Below, one piece after another: positions 36,325-46,167 of a DNA stretch of 64,000 nucleotides; the first letter of the stretch is position 1; each line of letters begins with the position of its first letter. The stretch is taken from positions 6,936,001 through 7,000,000 of the forward strand of contig NZ_CP036275.1 of assembly GCF_007747795.1 (NCBI RefSeq), given 5' to 3'. This DNA comes from Maioricimonas rarisocia. Lineage in GTDB: Bacteria > Planctomycetota > Planctomycetia > Planctomycetales > Planctomycetaceae. The notes under the pieces are model-generated. The model made no database searches. It was not told the origin of the DNA and saw only the letters and a program-made list of their open reading frames with translations. The position numbers and the translations under genes are program-made.

Positions 36325-36822
36325 ATGTCTGCCGTGCCTTATCGCCTGTCGCAGTACACGAGTTCAGCACGACTTGCACTGGCAGCGCTGCTGATCCTGC
36401 CGTGCCTGGCAACGGTTTCGGGTTGCTCAAACGCCGAGGGCTTCGACGGAGCCGGCCTCGCGCCGGTCTCCGGTCTGGTCTCGCTGGACGGGGAGCCCGC
36501 GGCGGGCGTCAGCATGTACTTCAGCCCGAAGGACTCGACGCCCGGAACAGGCGGATACGCCATCACCGGCCCGCAGGGTCAGTTCAAGGTGATGCATCGT
36601 TCCACGTCCGAGGGCATCCTTCCCGGCACGTACCATGTGACGTTCTCGCGTCTGACCATGCCGGACGGTTCGCCATTGCCGGAAGACCAGGATGCCGCAG
36701 ACGTCGGTGCCGTCGAATCACTGCCACGCAAATACCAGAGCACCGACATCGAAACGCCCCTGAGCGTCGTGACGGTGACGCCGGATGGATCGACTTTCAA
36801 CTTCGACCTGTCATCGAAGTAG
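36325..36822 (+). CDS. DUF1559-linked lipoprotein, copy 1
   Basis: A 165-aa lipoprotein: a signal helix (LALAALLILPCLATVSGC) with lipobox VSGC, then a carboxypeptidase-regulatory-like beta sandwich. It starts LAPVSGLVSLDGEPAAGVSMYFSP, continues with GGYAITGPQGQFKVM, and ends SLPRKYQSTDIETPLSVVTV. Partner proteins of this kind follow DUF1559 genes throughout planctomycetes and are probably anchored at a membrane near the pseudopilin. ATG 36325 was chosen because TCTGGAGAG precedes it; a GTG at 36277 overlaps the DUF1559 stop and is less likely. Confidence 0.85.
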   Translation: MSAVPYRLSQYTSSARLALAALLILPCLATVSGCSNAEGFDGAGLAPVSGLVSLDGEPAAGVSMYFSPKDSTPGTGGYAITGPQGQFKVMHRSTSEGILPGTYHVTFSRLTMPDGSPLPEDQDAADVGAVESLPRKYQSTDIETPLSVVTVTPDGSTFNFDLSSK

Positions 36823-37154
36823 GGGGAAGCGCCGGTGGGGCGATGGAAACTGGACACCGTGAACCCCATAACATATCCTTAACAGAACACTCCCGCGCGG
36901 AGGCGAAATGCAGCGAGACGAAGTCTCCCCCCACGACTCGCAACGCGGGTCCACTGGCTGCTGCCCCCCTTGCCTCCCGAAATGCCCCGAACGCACCTTC
37001 CTGCAAGGTCGCCCACACACCACTGACTGCACACGTTCAATCCATTGATATCTGGTCAGTTCCGGATGGCGGGCCGACTTGATGCCCGGATCTACCGAAG
37101 CATCACAGGAGAAATGCGCTCCTGTCATTGTGACACCCTTTTAAAGGACGTTTC
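36823..37154. other. 332-bp intergenic region before DUF1559 gene 2
   Basis: No gene is supported. An AT-richer stretch with CATATCCTTAACAG near 36868-36882 could hold a promoter. The ribosome-binding site AAAGGACG lies just before ATG 37155. Confidence 0.35.
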
Positions 37155-38084
<930 letters not shown>

Positions 38085-38126
38085 CCGGCAGCGCCTCAGG
38101 CGACATGCAGAAGACTTTTGATCACG

Positions 38127-38167
38127 CGGCCAGGAACCTGCCCTCATGGTAAGTTCCTGGCCGTTTT
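38127..38167 (+). terminator. Intercistronic attenuator-like terminator
   Basis: CGGCCAGGAAC (38127-38137) pairs perfectly with GTTCCTGGCCG (38153-38163) over a 15-nt loop, followed by TTTT. It lies between the DUF1559 gene and its lipoprotein gene, so it probably lowers expression of the second relative to the first. Confidence 0.75.
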
Positions 38168-38241
38168 GAGCTGACACTTCCGGCTCGACGACGGCCCCAA
38201 TGTTGCCGTCACGGCCGTTCACACGAAAGACCGACTGTTTC

Positions 38242-38652
38242 ATGCGACTGCATCTGACGCTCAGCGTTCTTGGACTGTTTTTCCTGTGTGGCTGCGGGGG
38301 CTCCGACGAGCTGCAGCGGGTTTCCGTCGACGGCACCGTCACGCTTGATGGCGAGCCGCTGCCGGATGGCGAAATCGTGCTGCGACCGACTGACGAACCG
38401 GGAGCCGCGGACGGCGGCAAGATCGAAGAGGGCTCCTTCAGCTTCGAAGCCACCCCCGGCGCGAAGACCGTCGAGATCACCGCCTGGCGCGAAATCCCCG
38501 GCTCCCACGAGCAGCTGGAATCGGGCGAGAGCGGCAGCTCCCGCGAGCAGTATGTGCCGCAGGAGTACAACGAGAAAACGACGCTGACCGCCGACATCCC
38601 CGAATCGGGTCTGGAGAGTCCGCTGACGTTCGAATTGAAGACCGGCAGCTGA
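38242..38652 (+). CDS. DUF1559-linked lipoprotein, copy 2
   Basis: A 136-aa lipoprotein: a signal helix (MRLHLTLSVLGLFFLCGC) with lipidation Cys in LCGC, then LQRVSVDGTVTLDGEPLPDGEIVLRP, GGKIEEGSFSFEATPG and a tail YVPQEYNEKTTLTADIPES that aligns with the other copies. Probably membrane-anchored and co-expressed with the DUF1559 gene upstream. ATG 38242 was chosen because it starts the lipoprotein signal; an upstream ATG at 38200 lacks one. Confidence 0.85.
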   Translation: MRLHLTLSVLGLFFLCGCGGSDELQRVSVDGTVTLDGEPLPDGEIVLRPTDEPGAADGGKIEEGSFSFEATPGAKTVEITAWREIPGSHEQLESGESGSSREQYVPQEYNEKTTLTADIPESGLESPLTFELKTGS

Positions 38653-38706
38653 CCGGCCCGGCAGCATTGCCGCAACCACAGCAATCGACTGACCAGACAG
38701 ACGACC

Positions 38707-38736
38707 AGGGGGTCCGCACTTGCGGGCCCCTTTTTT
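38707..38736 (+). terminator. Rho-independent terminator of module 2
   Basis: AGGGGGTCCGC pairs with GCGGGCCCCT (one bulged G, one G-U), loop ACTT, followed by TTTTTT on the plus strand. It lies 55 bp past the lipoprotein stop. Confidence 0.85.
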
Positions 38737-38836
38737 GTTGGTGCCGGCGGAATCTCAGGGATCGCAGCAGGCGATAGAGCGGTCGTCGGCAATCCCGAGG
38801 GGATGGGCGCACGAATCAGGAGGCCGCGATACGTGC

Positions 38837-38865
38837 TTGACACTTCATGAACGAAGTGTTAGCAA
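38837..38865 (+). promoter_or_regulatory. Promoter A for DUF1559 copy 3, with an inverted repeat in the spacer
   Basis: TTGACA (38837-38842), 17-bp spacer, TAGCAA (38860-38865). The word TGCTTGACA...GTGTTAGCA is shared with promoter B at 44084. A perfect inverted repeat ACACTTC-N6-GAAGTGT (38840-38859) fills the spacer, an ideal repressor site. It lies about 370 bp before the DUF1559 start codon. Confidence 0.6.
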
Positions 38866-39237
38866 TTGCGGATCAGCGGGCTGCGGTTCTCTCACCGGGC
38901 TCGCTGTGTGGACTCCTTTCATTACTCCGATTCCGCACGAGAATCAGGCGGACGCCACACTCACTTCCGACGACGGTCCAGTGCTGCAGTTCTCCGCAGC
39001 GCTGAACGCTCATTCTTGAGTACGTTATCGATCCCGTCGTACGTGTTGTACTGCTGACGGAACGCGACAGGCATCGCGTGTCGGCTGATTTCCATTCGAT
39101 ACGCTGAGGCAGTTTGTTCCGTTGGGCCAAATCTCAAAATATTGCGCGGAGATTGTTGCCGTAGCCTCGGCGGTTGCCGGCGGTAACAACGTTTTTGCGA
39201 TTTTTTGGTCGGGCCTTCAGGGCTCAGGGAGTTTTCT
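38866..39237 (+). other. Long leader of DUF1559 copy 3
   Basis: About 370 nt between promoter A and the ATG. It contains GTACG/CGTAC and GTTGCCG/CGGTAAC self-complementary words, the latter at 39173-39187, but no shared block with leaders C and D by eye. No gene is supported. Confidence 0.4.
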
Positions 39238-40242
39238 ATGAGACTGCTGACACGTCCGAGATCAGGATTTACCCTGATCGAACTGCTGGTGGTGATTGCA
39301 ATTATCGCAATCCTCATCGCCCTGCTGCTGCCCGCCGTGCAGCAGGCGCGCGAGGCCGCCCGTCGCAGCCAGTGCAAGAACAATCTCAAGCAGATTGGCC
39401 TGGCACTCCACAACTACCACGACGTCTACAAGTACTTCCCGCCCGGCAGAACGCGGAATACGTACTCGGGCATTTCCTCGGCGTGGTACACCGGAAATAT
39501 CGGCTGGATGCCGCGGATCCTGGCTCAGATGGATCAGGCGCCGCTGTTCAACACGATCGACTGGAATCTTGGCCAGGGGACCGGCGGTACCGACGGAGAC
39601 GACGGTGTGAACGGTGCCAACCCGAACGGTGCCCGCCGGCAAATCATCCCGGCGTTTCGCTGCCCCAGCGACCCGGGAACAGGAGCAGCCGTCTGGACCG
39701 ATCCGACGGGCACGAAGCAGACTGGCGTGAGGCCGGACGGCTCGTACGCACCCACAAACTACGCCGGATGCGTTGGAACCGACTGGCGACTGCGGACAGA
39801 CAGTGCCGCCAAAGGGATCTTTGGCATGAATTCGCGGATCGGCATCCGCGACGTGCTCGACGGGACTTCCAATACGCTGGCGGCGTCGGAACTGATCATC
39901 GGGTTCCCGAAGCTGTCGGTTAACGACGACGGCAATGGCAACTGCCCGCAGACCGGCTCCAAGGACACGTCCTCGACGCGTCAGACCGGCTTCTCCTGGT
40001 TCTACGCCTACTTCCCGCATGCCAGCATGTTCAGCACGTATACCCCGCCGAACAGCAGCACAACGTGGGATTGCGGCGTGAACTCGGACCGTGCCAACAA
40101 CGCGGCCCGCAGCCAGCATGTCGGCGGAGTCCATGCACTGCTGTGCGATGGTGGCGTGCGTTTCATCAGCGAGAACATCGCGATCGAGACGTGGCAGAAT
40201 CTGGGCGACAAGGCCGACGGAGAAGTCGTCGGCGAATTCTGA
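39238..40242 (+). CDS. DUF1559 pseudopilin-like protein, copy 3
   Basis: A 334-aa protein starting [19 protein letters not shown] with the full DUF1559 start ([34 protein letters not shown]) and C-terminal [16 protein letters not shown] (H-X9-DG). The middle has [12 protein letters not shown], typical of the family. GGGAG precedes ATG 39238. It ends at a strong terminator. The next gene is a tiny lipoprotein rather than the carboxypeptidase-regulatory-like partner. Confidence 0.93.
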   Translation: MRLLTRPRSGFTLIELLVVIAIIAILIALLLPAVQQAREAARRSQCKNNLKQIGLALHNYHDVYKYFPPGRTRNTYSGISSAWYTGNIGWMPRILAQMDQAPLFNTIDWNLGQGTGGTDGDDGVNGANPNGARRQIIPAFRCPSDPGTGAAVWTDPTGTKQTGVRPDGSYAPTNYAGCVGTDWRLRTDSAAKGIFGMNSRIGIRDVLDGTSNTLAASELIIGFPKLSVNDDGNGNCPQTGSKDTSSTRQTGFSWFYAYFPHASMFSTYTPPNSSTTWDCGVNSDRANNAARSQHVGGVHALLCDGGVRFISENIAIETWQNLGDKADGEVVGEF

Positions 40243-40271
40243 TTGTCCCTCTTTGTCACACGCGGAATCGA

Positions 40272-40303
40272 ACGGACGGGAGTCAGCACTCCCGTCCGTC
40301 TTT
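40272..40303 (+). terminator. Rho-independent terminator after DUF1559 copy 3
   Basis: ACGGACGGGAGT (40272-40283) pairs perfectly over 12 bp with ACTCCCGTCCGT (40288-40299), loop CAGC, then CTTTC. It lies 30 bp past the stop codon. Confidence 0.85.
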
Positions 40304-40431
40304 CATCCACGGGAGCGGGCCGGCCAGGTCTCTTCTCCCCACCGTGGCGGCCAGTCGGACACTGCGTCCAGGCGCAGCCGCTTTCCCTGCGAACTCCAAC
40401 TCGACGTTGAGATATCACCAAGGTTGCCGAC

Positions 40432-40614
40432 ATGTTGAGCAAGATTCTTAGAGTTGCCGTCTGCTTTTCCTGCCTGGGATTTGCAGTCGTCCCGATGGGC
40501 TGCGGCGGAAACGACTCCGGCGTGGCCGATGCGCCGGCGGAGCCGGAACCGGAGCTGACCCCGGAAGAGGAAGCCGGTGAAGAAGCCTACACCGGATCAT
40601 CCGACTACCAGTAA
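40432..40614 (+). CDS. Tiny acidic lipoprotein
   Basis: A 60-aa protein with a lipoprotein signal (MLSKILRVAVCFSCLGFAVVPMGC), lipobox PMGC, then a short acidic tail rich in Pro and Glu (APAEPEPELTPEEEAGEEAY). Planctomycete genomes have many such tiny Glu/Pro-rich lipoproteins of unknown function. The next gene starts 2 bp after its stop codon, indicating an operon with the membrane TPR protein and the multihaem cytochrome. AAGG precedes the ATG. Confidence 0.8.
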   Translation: MLSKILRVAVCFSCLGFAVVPMGCGGNDSGVADAPAEPEPELTPEEEAGEEAYTGSSDYQ

Positions 40615-40616
40615 GA

Positions 40617-42731
40617 ATGGGTTCGTCGACAAAGAGCCAGGCGGCACGCTCCCCCTCGCGACTGTCACGGTTCGTCGGCCTCATTCCGGGCCTGCTCCTG
40701 GCAGTGGCGCTGGTGCAGCGACCGCTCGACTCGGTCGACCTGTGGTGGCATCTGGCGAGGGGCCGAGAGGTCCTCGCGGGCACGATCTTTCCATCCCGCG
40801 AACTGCTGACCCTGGAAACCCTCGCCGATGCCAGCTGGCTCGGCGGCGCTCCGTTCTTCTTTGCCTGGAGTCTCGGGGGCGTCGTTGCACTGGGCTTCGT
40901 CCCGCTGGCTGCCGGCATCGCGCTGATGTTTTTCGGCCGACTGCCGGTCAGCCGCGCCGACAAGCGTTTCGCTCTGATCGCACTCTCGCCGCTGATCCTG
41001 TACACCGTACGGGATGACCTGCAGGCAATCCCGCGTCTGTTCGATGTCCTGGGGCTCATCCTCACCGCCCAACTGCTTGCCTCTTCCCAGGCAGCCTCGC
41101 GACGGCGCGTGGTGGCGACGCTGCTCCTCTTTGCGGCATGGTCCAATCTCGCCTCCGGCCCCGTGTGGGGGCTGCTGCTCCTGATGCTTCACTGCGGCAC
41201 TCGTGCGGCGTCCGGTACGATCCTTCTGGCGGCTGTCGTCGGAGGTATGCTGAATCCACGAGGGCCGCTTGCGTGGCAGGATTCGTTTGTCCTGCTGACC
41301 GCCAGCGACAGTGCGTTCTCTGCCCCCGAGACGTTCACCACAACGATGGCGGTCTTTCTGCTGCTGTGGCTCTCCTGGGCGGGATGGTTCCACGTACAAC
41401 ATCGCTGGCGGCTCCAACCGCTGCTGGTGAGCGTTGCGACGTTCTCTATCCCGCTCGCGGCCGGGCTGATGTGCACCAGGAACGTGCCGCTGGGAGGGAC
41501 CTGGATCCTCATTCACCTCGGTCTGCTGGCAGCGTCTCCGGTTCGCCAGGAGAGCTCACGCTCGACGCCTGCCGGAAGAAAGAGTGGCTCGGTCGACGTG
41601 TGGGACGTCCGGTTGAGCCGCGCAAGCTGGGGCATGGCGGTGGGCATCACCGCAGTACTGCTGATGCTGGATTGCGGTCTGCTTCCGCTCGCTGGAGGCA
41701 AACGCCCCGGCTGGGGGATCGCCAGTTCGATCGACTATCGCCTGGTCGATCCGGTCTGGCGGACGAGTCCGAACGAATCGTTGCTCACCTGGACTCCCGA
41801 TGCAGGGTGCGCCGGAATGGTCGCATGGATCGGCGAGAACCTGCAGCTCGTCGACCACCCGCAGCGTGCACGCCTGGGCGGACGGTGGGCAACGCACGCG
41901 GGCGTCGTCGCAGACATCGCTGGCGACCATCGGGCCGAGTACCGCCGCGCCGATGGATCGTGGGGAGGCTGGAGGGCCCAACTGGCCGAATGGAATGTCT
42001 CGCTGATGGCCATTCCAGCAGGCAGCAATCTCCACGAGATCCTGTCGACGACACCGTGGAAGTCACTCGACCTCGACGCCCCCTGCATTCCCTACGTCTC
42101 GACAAACGATCTGCGGTTCGCCTCGCTGATTGTGGATGTGCTTCGGCAGCAGGGGTTCGTCGAAGCCGGTCCGTGGCAGCCAACACTGGAGATCTACGAC
42201 GGACACGGTTGGCGCATCGACCTGTTGCAGATGCTCGGGCTGGGCATCGATCCTGTTCCAGCAGTGGCCCAGTCGCGACACTTCCGTGCGCTGGGGCTCT
42301 CGATGGCCGCAGCGCGGGCTCTGCTTCCCGTTGCGCAAACGAACCATACCACACCTGTGCGACGCGAGTGGCTGGCCGTTCAGAAGGCGCTCGCCGAGCA
42401 GGAGGAGGATACGGCTGGTCGCGTGAGCCCATTCCGGCAGGCCATCGTGGCAAGCGCCACCGCAAGCAATGAGCCTGCTTCATCGCCGCTTCTGACCAAG
42501 GTCGTCGAACAGTATCGACAGGGACGTCTGCAGGAAGCACTGGAGCAGTTGACCGGCTCCTCCGCCGAAGAGGCGTACGCTGCAGCCATGCTGCGGCTCG
42601 AGCTGGGAGACACGATCACGGCACTGGCAAGGCTGGAGGAAGTCGTCGCGAACGGCAACGATCGCGTACTGACGATTCTGGCCCAATCCTGGCTGCAACA
42701 AATCGAACCGTTCGCAGAGCGCTCCGAGTAA
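40617..42731 (+). CDS. Polytopic membrane protein with C-terminal TPR-like region
   Basis: A 704-aa protein. About ten N-terminal membrane helices carry the motif SVDLWWHLARGREVLAGTIFPSRE in the first loop, resembling the DxWWHL...G...P..D motif of planctomycete glycosyltransferase-like (PMT/ArnT fold) membrane proteins. After the helices (to about residue 360) a large soluble domain follows, and the last 100 residues are TPR-like (LLTKVVEQYRQGRLQEALEQL, ALARLEEVVANGNDRVLTIL). Catalytic role is not certain. It sits in an operon with the tiny lipoprotein (2 bp before) and the haem protein (39 bp after). Confidence 0.72.
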   Translation: MGSSTKSQAARSPSRLSRFVGLIPGLLLAVALVQRPLDSVDLWWHLARGREVLAGTIFPSRELLTLETLADASWLGGAPFFFAWSLGGVVALGFVPLAAGIALMFFGRLPVSRADKRFALIALSPLILYTVRDDLQAIPRLFDVLGLILTAQLLASSQAASRRRVVATLLLFAAWSNLASGPVWGLLLLMLHCGTRAASGTILLAAVVGGMLNPRGPLAWQDSFVLLTASDSAFSAPETFTTTMAVFLLLWLSWAGWFHVQHRWRLQPLLVSVATFSIPLAAGLMCTRNVPLGGTWILIHLGLLAASPVRQESSRSTPAGRKSGSVDVWDVRLSRASWGMAVGITAVLLMLDCGLLPLAGGKRPGWGIASSIDYRLVDPVWRTSPNESLLTWTPDAGCAGMVAWIGENLQLVDHPQRARLGGRWATHAGVVADIAGDHRAEYRRADGSWGGWRAQLAEWNVSLMAIPAGSNLHEILSTTPWKSLDLDAPCIPYVSTNDLRFASLIVDVLRQQGFVEAGPWQPTLEIYDGHGWRIDLLQMLGLGIDPVPAVAQSRHFRALGLSMAAARALLPVAQTNHTTPVRREWLAVQKALAEQEEDTAGRVSPFRQAIVASATASNEPASSPLLTKVVEQYRQGRLQEALEQLTGSSAEEAYAAAMLRLELGDTITALARLEEVVANGNDRVLTILAQSWLQQIEPFAERSE

Positions 42732-42770
42732 CGTGACGCTCCCTGCACCACCTTATGTAACCGTCAAACC

Positions 42771-43919
42771 ATGAACTCTGGTCTCACTGGAATCCTCCGA
42801 AGAGCGGCGCCGCAACCGCTACTGGCTGTGGTCGTCCTGGCCAGCCTGTTGGCCATCTGGACGACTGCGCATGACAGTCGTCCGCCGGCCGCCCCTGCAG
42901 TACTGAGTGCCAATGCGCCGCGGGTCTCCGAGGAACGGTGTGCCGAGTGCCATTCGGACATCACCGACACATTCCCGGAGACGCCCCACGCGCGGACGCT
43001 GCATCACGTCAGCGAGGCGGGCATCGCGGAACGGTTCGCTGGTCGTTCGTTCACGCATCCACAGACCGGGGCAAGATTCGACTACACACTCGAGGACGAC
43101 CGACTGACTGTCTCCACGCCGGCCTACGCGCGTGAGCTTGCGATCGAGTGGATCTTCGGGTCAGGTACGCACGCACAGACGCCGTTGATTACCTGGACGG
43201 ACGAGGAGGGCCGCACGCAGTCGATCGAGCACTGCGTCAGCTGGTATCCGACGGGCGAACTCGCGGCCACACTCGGAACCGAGGCCCTTCCGGACGCAAC
43301 CGGCGTACAGGCGCTTGGTCATCACCGTGGGCCGGCGCAGACGATGAACTGCTTTGGCTGTCACAGCCGGTATGTGCCCAACACCGACGGACGCATCCTC
43401 TTCGACCACCTGCAGGCCGGGATCGGCTGCGCACGCTGTCACTGGGATGTCGAGCAGCACGTCGCAGAGATGGATGCGGGCGAGGAGGCTTCCATCGAGC
43501 GATTCGCGGCACTCGCGCCTCGCGAGGCTGTCGACCGGTGCGGCGAATGCCACCGTCGTGCGCAGGATATGGGCGGTCCGATCGAGCCGGACGATGAGTC
43601 GATTGCCCGGTTTGCCCCGGTTGGACTGGTTCAGAGTCCCTGCTTTCAGCAGCAGGACGAAGTGAGATTGCCGTCAGGAGAGCCGGTGCGGCTGGACTGC
43701 ACGACCTGCCATGATCCGCACCGACCATCCAGCAATGACTGGCAGACTTACGTCCGGTCCTGCCTCCAGTGCCATGGCGCAGGCCACGACAACACTTCGG
43801 TCTGCTCATCGCCACGAACAGAGCAGAACTGCCTGCCGTGCCACATGCCGAAGGTCCCGGCGAACGAACACCTCGAGTTTACGGACCATTGGATCCGGGT
43901 GCGGTCGACCGCCGAGTGA
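42771..43919 (+). CDS. Seven-haem c-type cytochrome
   Basis: A 382-aa protein with one N-terminal membrane anchor (LLAVVVLASLLAIW) and seven CxxCH haem-binding motifs: CAECH (57-61), CFGCH (194-198), CARCH (220-224), CGECH (257-261), CTTCH (310-314), CLQCH (331-335) and CLPCH (354-358). There are extra histidines for axial ligation (e.g. HHRG, HARTLHH). The arrangement is like octahaem/heptahaem c554-type proteins. It would carry electrons outside the cytoplasmic membrane. Assembly needs cytochrome c maturation genes not present here. It is the last gene of the operon, followed by the hairpin-rich region before promoter B. Confidence 0.9.
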   Translation: MNSGLTGILRRAAPQPLLAVVVLASLLAIWTTAHDSRPPAAPAVLSANAPRVSEERCAECHSDITDTFPETPHARTLHHVSEAGIAERFAGRSFTHPQTGARFDYTLEDDRLTVSTPAYARELAIEWIFGSGTHAQTPLITWTDEEGRTQSIEHCVSWYPTGELAATLGTEALPDATGVQALGHHRGPAQTMNCFGCHSRYVPNTDGRILFDHLQAGIGCARCHWDVEQHVAEMDAGEEASIERFAALAPREAVDRCGECHRRAQDMGGPIEPDDESIARFAPVGLVQSPCFQQQDEVRLPSGEPVRLDCTTCHDPHRPSSNDWQTYVRSCLQCHGAGHDNTSVCSSPRTEQNCLPCHMPKVPANEHLEFTDHWIRVRSTAE

Positions 43920-44083
43920 GAATTCGCCGGTCCGCCTGCAAAATGACGGGCCGCGACGGCCCTCTGTTGCCGGTCCCCGTTGACTCACTGTCAATCTTTT
44001 CCTCTTCGCTGCGGCCGGTGACGTCGCCTGGAGATTCGCCGGGCGCAGGCCGCGAAGACGAATCAACAGAGAGTGATGCCTGC

Positions 44084-44112
44084 TTGACAGCCGATAGATG
44101 ACGTGTTAGCAC
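44084..44112 (+). promoter_or_regulatory. Promoter B for DUF1559 copy 4
   Basis: TTGACA (44084-44089), 17-bp spacer, TAGCAC (44107-44112). It shares the extended context TGCTTGACA...GTGTTAGCA with promoter A. The start codon is 468 bp further on. Confidence 0.6.
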
Positions 44113-44580
44113 TATTGCCATTCGGAATGCCATTTTCTCGCGGCATTCCTGCCAATCGGTCTGCTCAGATTTTTGATGTTTTCGGTCGGTGCGTCCCCGG
44201 GGCCACGGGAGCGAATCGTGCCCCCAGGAGTCGCGGATGTCGTTCCGTCGCGATGCTGGTGGACTTTTCTCCGGGTGCTGTCCGGGAGGATCCTCGACGA
44301 GGGTTCGCGCTGACCTTCCGACTTCAGACCGCTTCAGTGCCGCAGATTTCTCGCGGCAATTCACTCTTCTTCAGGCGTTGACTTCGCCTTGCTCCGCTAC
44401 GCACTGGCGGGAATCCTGCTCTCGATCCGATCGACGGTCCGGGCTGCGCCGTTCGCTCGAACTGCCGCTCCGCCCGACTGGCTGCACTTTGTGTCGCCCG
44501 CCGTCGGAAGCGAAATACCTGTCCTTTTTCTGCCCGATTCTGATTCCATGACCGGGCTCCGCCAATTCCAGGAGGATTCG
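44113..44580 (+). other. Long leader of DUF1559 copy 4
   Basis: 468 nt with no supported gene. It carries a perfect 8-bp stem GGAATGCC/GGCATTCC (44124-44131 with 44142-44149) and the core CCCG-GGGCCA-CGGG-AG at 44196-44210, which is the same core as the covarying hairpin in leaders C and D. The ribosome-binding site CCAGGAGGATTCG is next to the ATG. Confidence 0.5.
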
Positions 44581-45588
44581 ATGAGACAGACGCGACATTG
44601 GAAGCCGGGATTCACACTGATTGAGCTACTGGTGGTGATTGCGATTATCGCGATCCTCATCGCACTGCTGCTGCCGGCCGTGCAGCAGGCGCGCGAGGCC
44701 GCCCGCCGCAGCCAGTGCAAGAACAACCTCAAGCAGTTCGGCCTGGGCCTGCACAACTATCATGACGTGCACGGCATGTTCGCCATCGGCGGCACTCCAA
44801 ACGTGGGGAACAACCCGACCGCGAACGCCACGTGCTGCAACGGCTGGCCCCGTGTCGGCTGGCAGGTCCGCGTGCTGCCCTTCATGGATCAGGCACCGCT
44901 GTACAACGCTCTGGACTGGGAGCGCGACCAGGCGTACTTGTCGATGGTGGATGGTAAGGAAGCTCGCCGGCACAACGTCCCTTACACCGTCTGCCCGTCG
45001 TACGACGGCGACGCGTTCGAAGGTGGCAGTGCCGAATGGGCGATCTCGACCTACACCGGTTCCACCGGTGCCGCCAGCCCGGGCGCTGTCTCCGGCACGG
45101 CCTGCCGTCCGTTCGATTCGTTCATCGAGCCGGGCAAGTCGATCAATCCGACGTTCGCTGGTCCGCAGACCCGTGGTGCCCGGACGACCGGCGCCTCGGG
45201 GATGTTCACCCGTAACGGAGCACCGATCCGCATCCGCGACGTCACCGACGGCACCTCCAACACGATCTTCGTCGGCGAACAGATGCCAAAGTGCGTCGAC
45301 CACGACGGCAACTGGTGGCACCAGAACGGTTCGGGCAATGCCCACGGCATCACACTCGCGCCGATCAATACGATGAGCACCTGCCCCAACACGCAGAATC
45401 CCGAGTTTCCGGCCTGCACCAACAGGAACGAATGGCAACTCTCCTGGGGCTTCCGTTCGCAACACGCCGGTGGAGCCCACTTCCTGCTGGTCGATGGCAC
45501 CGTGCGGTTCCTCAACGAGAACCTCGACCACCAGTTGTACCAGTACCTCGGTGGCAAGGGAGACGGCAACACCGTCGGCCAGTTCTGA
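44581..45588 (+). CDS. DUF1559 pseudopilin-like protein, copy 4
   Basis: A 335-aa protein starting [19 protein letters not shown], with the family's helix and C-terminal [16 protein letters not shown] (H-X9-DG). Nearly identical in length and sequence to copy 5 at 49980 (most of the residues match by eye, including [11 protein letters not shown] and [16 protein letters not shown]), so the two are a recent duplication. Its upstream leader, however, is unlike copy 5's. A covarying hairpin and the lipoprotein gene follow. Confidence 0.93.
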   Translation: MRQTRHWKPGFTLIELLVVIAIIAILIALLLPAVQQAREAARRSQCKNNLKQFGLGLHNYHDVHGMFAIGGTPNVGNNPTANATCCNGWPRVGWQVRVLPFMDQAPLYNALDWERDQAYLSMVDGKEARRHNVPYTVCPSYDGDAFEGGSAEWAISTYTGSTGAASPGAVSGTACRPFDSFIEPGKSINPTFAGPQTRGARTTGASGMFTRNGAPIRIRDVTDGTSNTIFVGEQMPKCVDHDGNWWHQNGSGNAHGITLAPINTMSTCPNTQNPEFPACTNRNEWQLSWGFRSQHAGGAHFLLVDGTVRFLNENLDHQLYQYLGGKGDGNTVGQF

Positions 45589-45605
45589 TTACCTGAACCT
45601 GAAGT

Positions 45606-45659
45606 GCGAAGATCCGGGCGGAGAGAGGGTCTGTGGATCACTCTCCGCCCGCGCTTCGC
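45606..45659 (+). promoter_or_regulatory. Intercistronic hairpin of module 4
   Basis: GGGCGGAGAG (45616-45625) pairs perfectly with CTCTCCGCCC (45641-45650); an outer GCGAAG/CTTCGC stem closes it. It begins 17 nt after the DUF1559 stop codon. The paralogous hairpin at 51013-51045 has the pair G-C replaced by A-T, a compensatory change. No T tract, so it is more likely an RNA processing or stability element than a terminator. Confidence 0.7.
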
Positions 45660-45714
45660 ATCGGCTTGTCTCGTACGTATGTTCCTTCTTGTTCCTGCAG
45701 GCGAAACGATTTCC

Positions 45715-46161
45715 ATGAAAGCGCTGCCTCTCGTTCTCGCGGTTCTTCTACTTGCAGGCTGTGGCGGATCCGATGCGGATGCCCCCGACCTGCATCCGGT
45801 CAGCGGAACCGTGACCCACAATGGCCAGCCACTTGCCAACGCCCAGGTGACGATGATCGCCGACAACGGCGGTATGGTTGCAGTCGGACAGACGGACGAC
45901 GCCGGTGCCTTCACCGTGACGACCAAGGGGCAACCGGGGGCTGTTGCCGGTCAGCACAAGGTGACTGTGGTCGCCATCAGCGGCGGCGAAGCTGTCGCAC
46001 CGGAAGAGGGCTCGGAAGACTATGCTGCGATGATGGCCGGCGAAGCACCGAAGAAGGAGTCGCCGATTCCTGACAAGTACGCTGACGCCACGAAGAGCGG
46101 TCTGACCGCGCAGGTGGAAGCCGGTCAGGAAAACACGGTCACGCTCGAGCTGGCTGACTGA
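45715..46161 (+). CDS. DUF1559-linked lipoprotein, copy 4
   Basis: A 148-aa lipoprotein: signal MKALPLVLAVLLLAGC with lipobox LAGC, then HPVSGTVTHNGQPLANAQVTMIADNG, carboxypeptidase-regulatory-like strands and a conserved tail IPDKYADATKSGLTAQVEAG. Very similar to the lipoprotein at 51107. ATG 45715 was chosen because it starts the lipoprotein signal. Its stop is 6 bp before the next gene, so it is co-transcribed with the TPR lipoprotein. Confidence 0.88.
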   Translation: MKALPLVLAVLLLAGCGGSDADAPDLHPVSGTVTHNGQPLANAQVTMIADNGGMVAVGQTDDAGAFTVTTKGQPGAVAGQHKVTVVAISGGEAVAPEEGSEDYAAMMAGEAPKKESPIPDKYADATKSGLTAQVEAGQENTVTLELAD

Positions 46162-46167
46162 GCTGCC

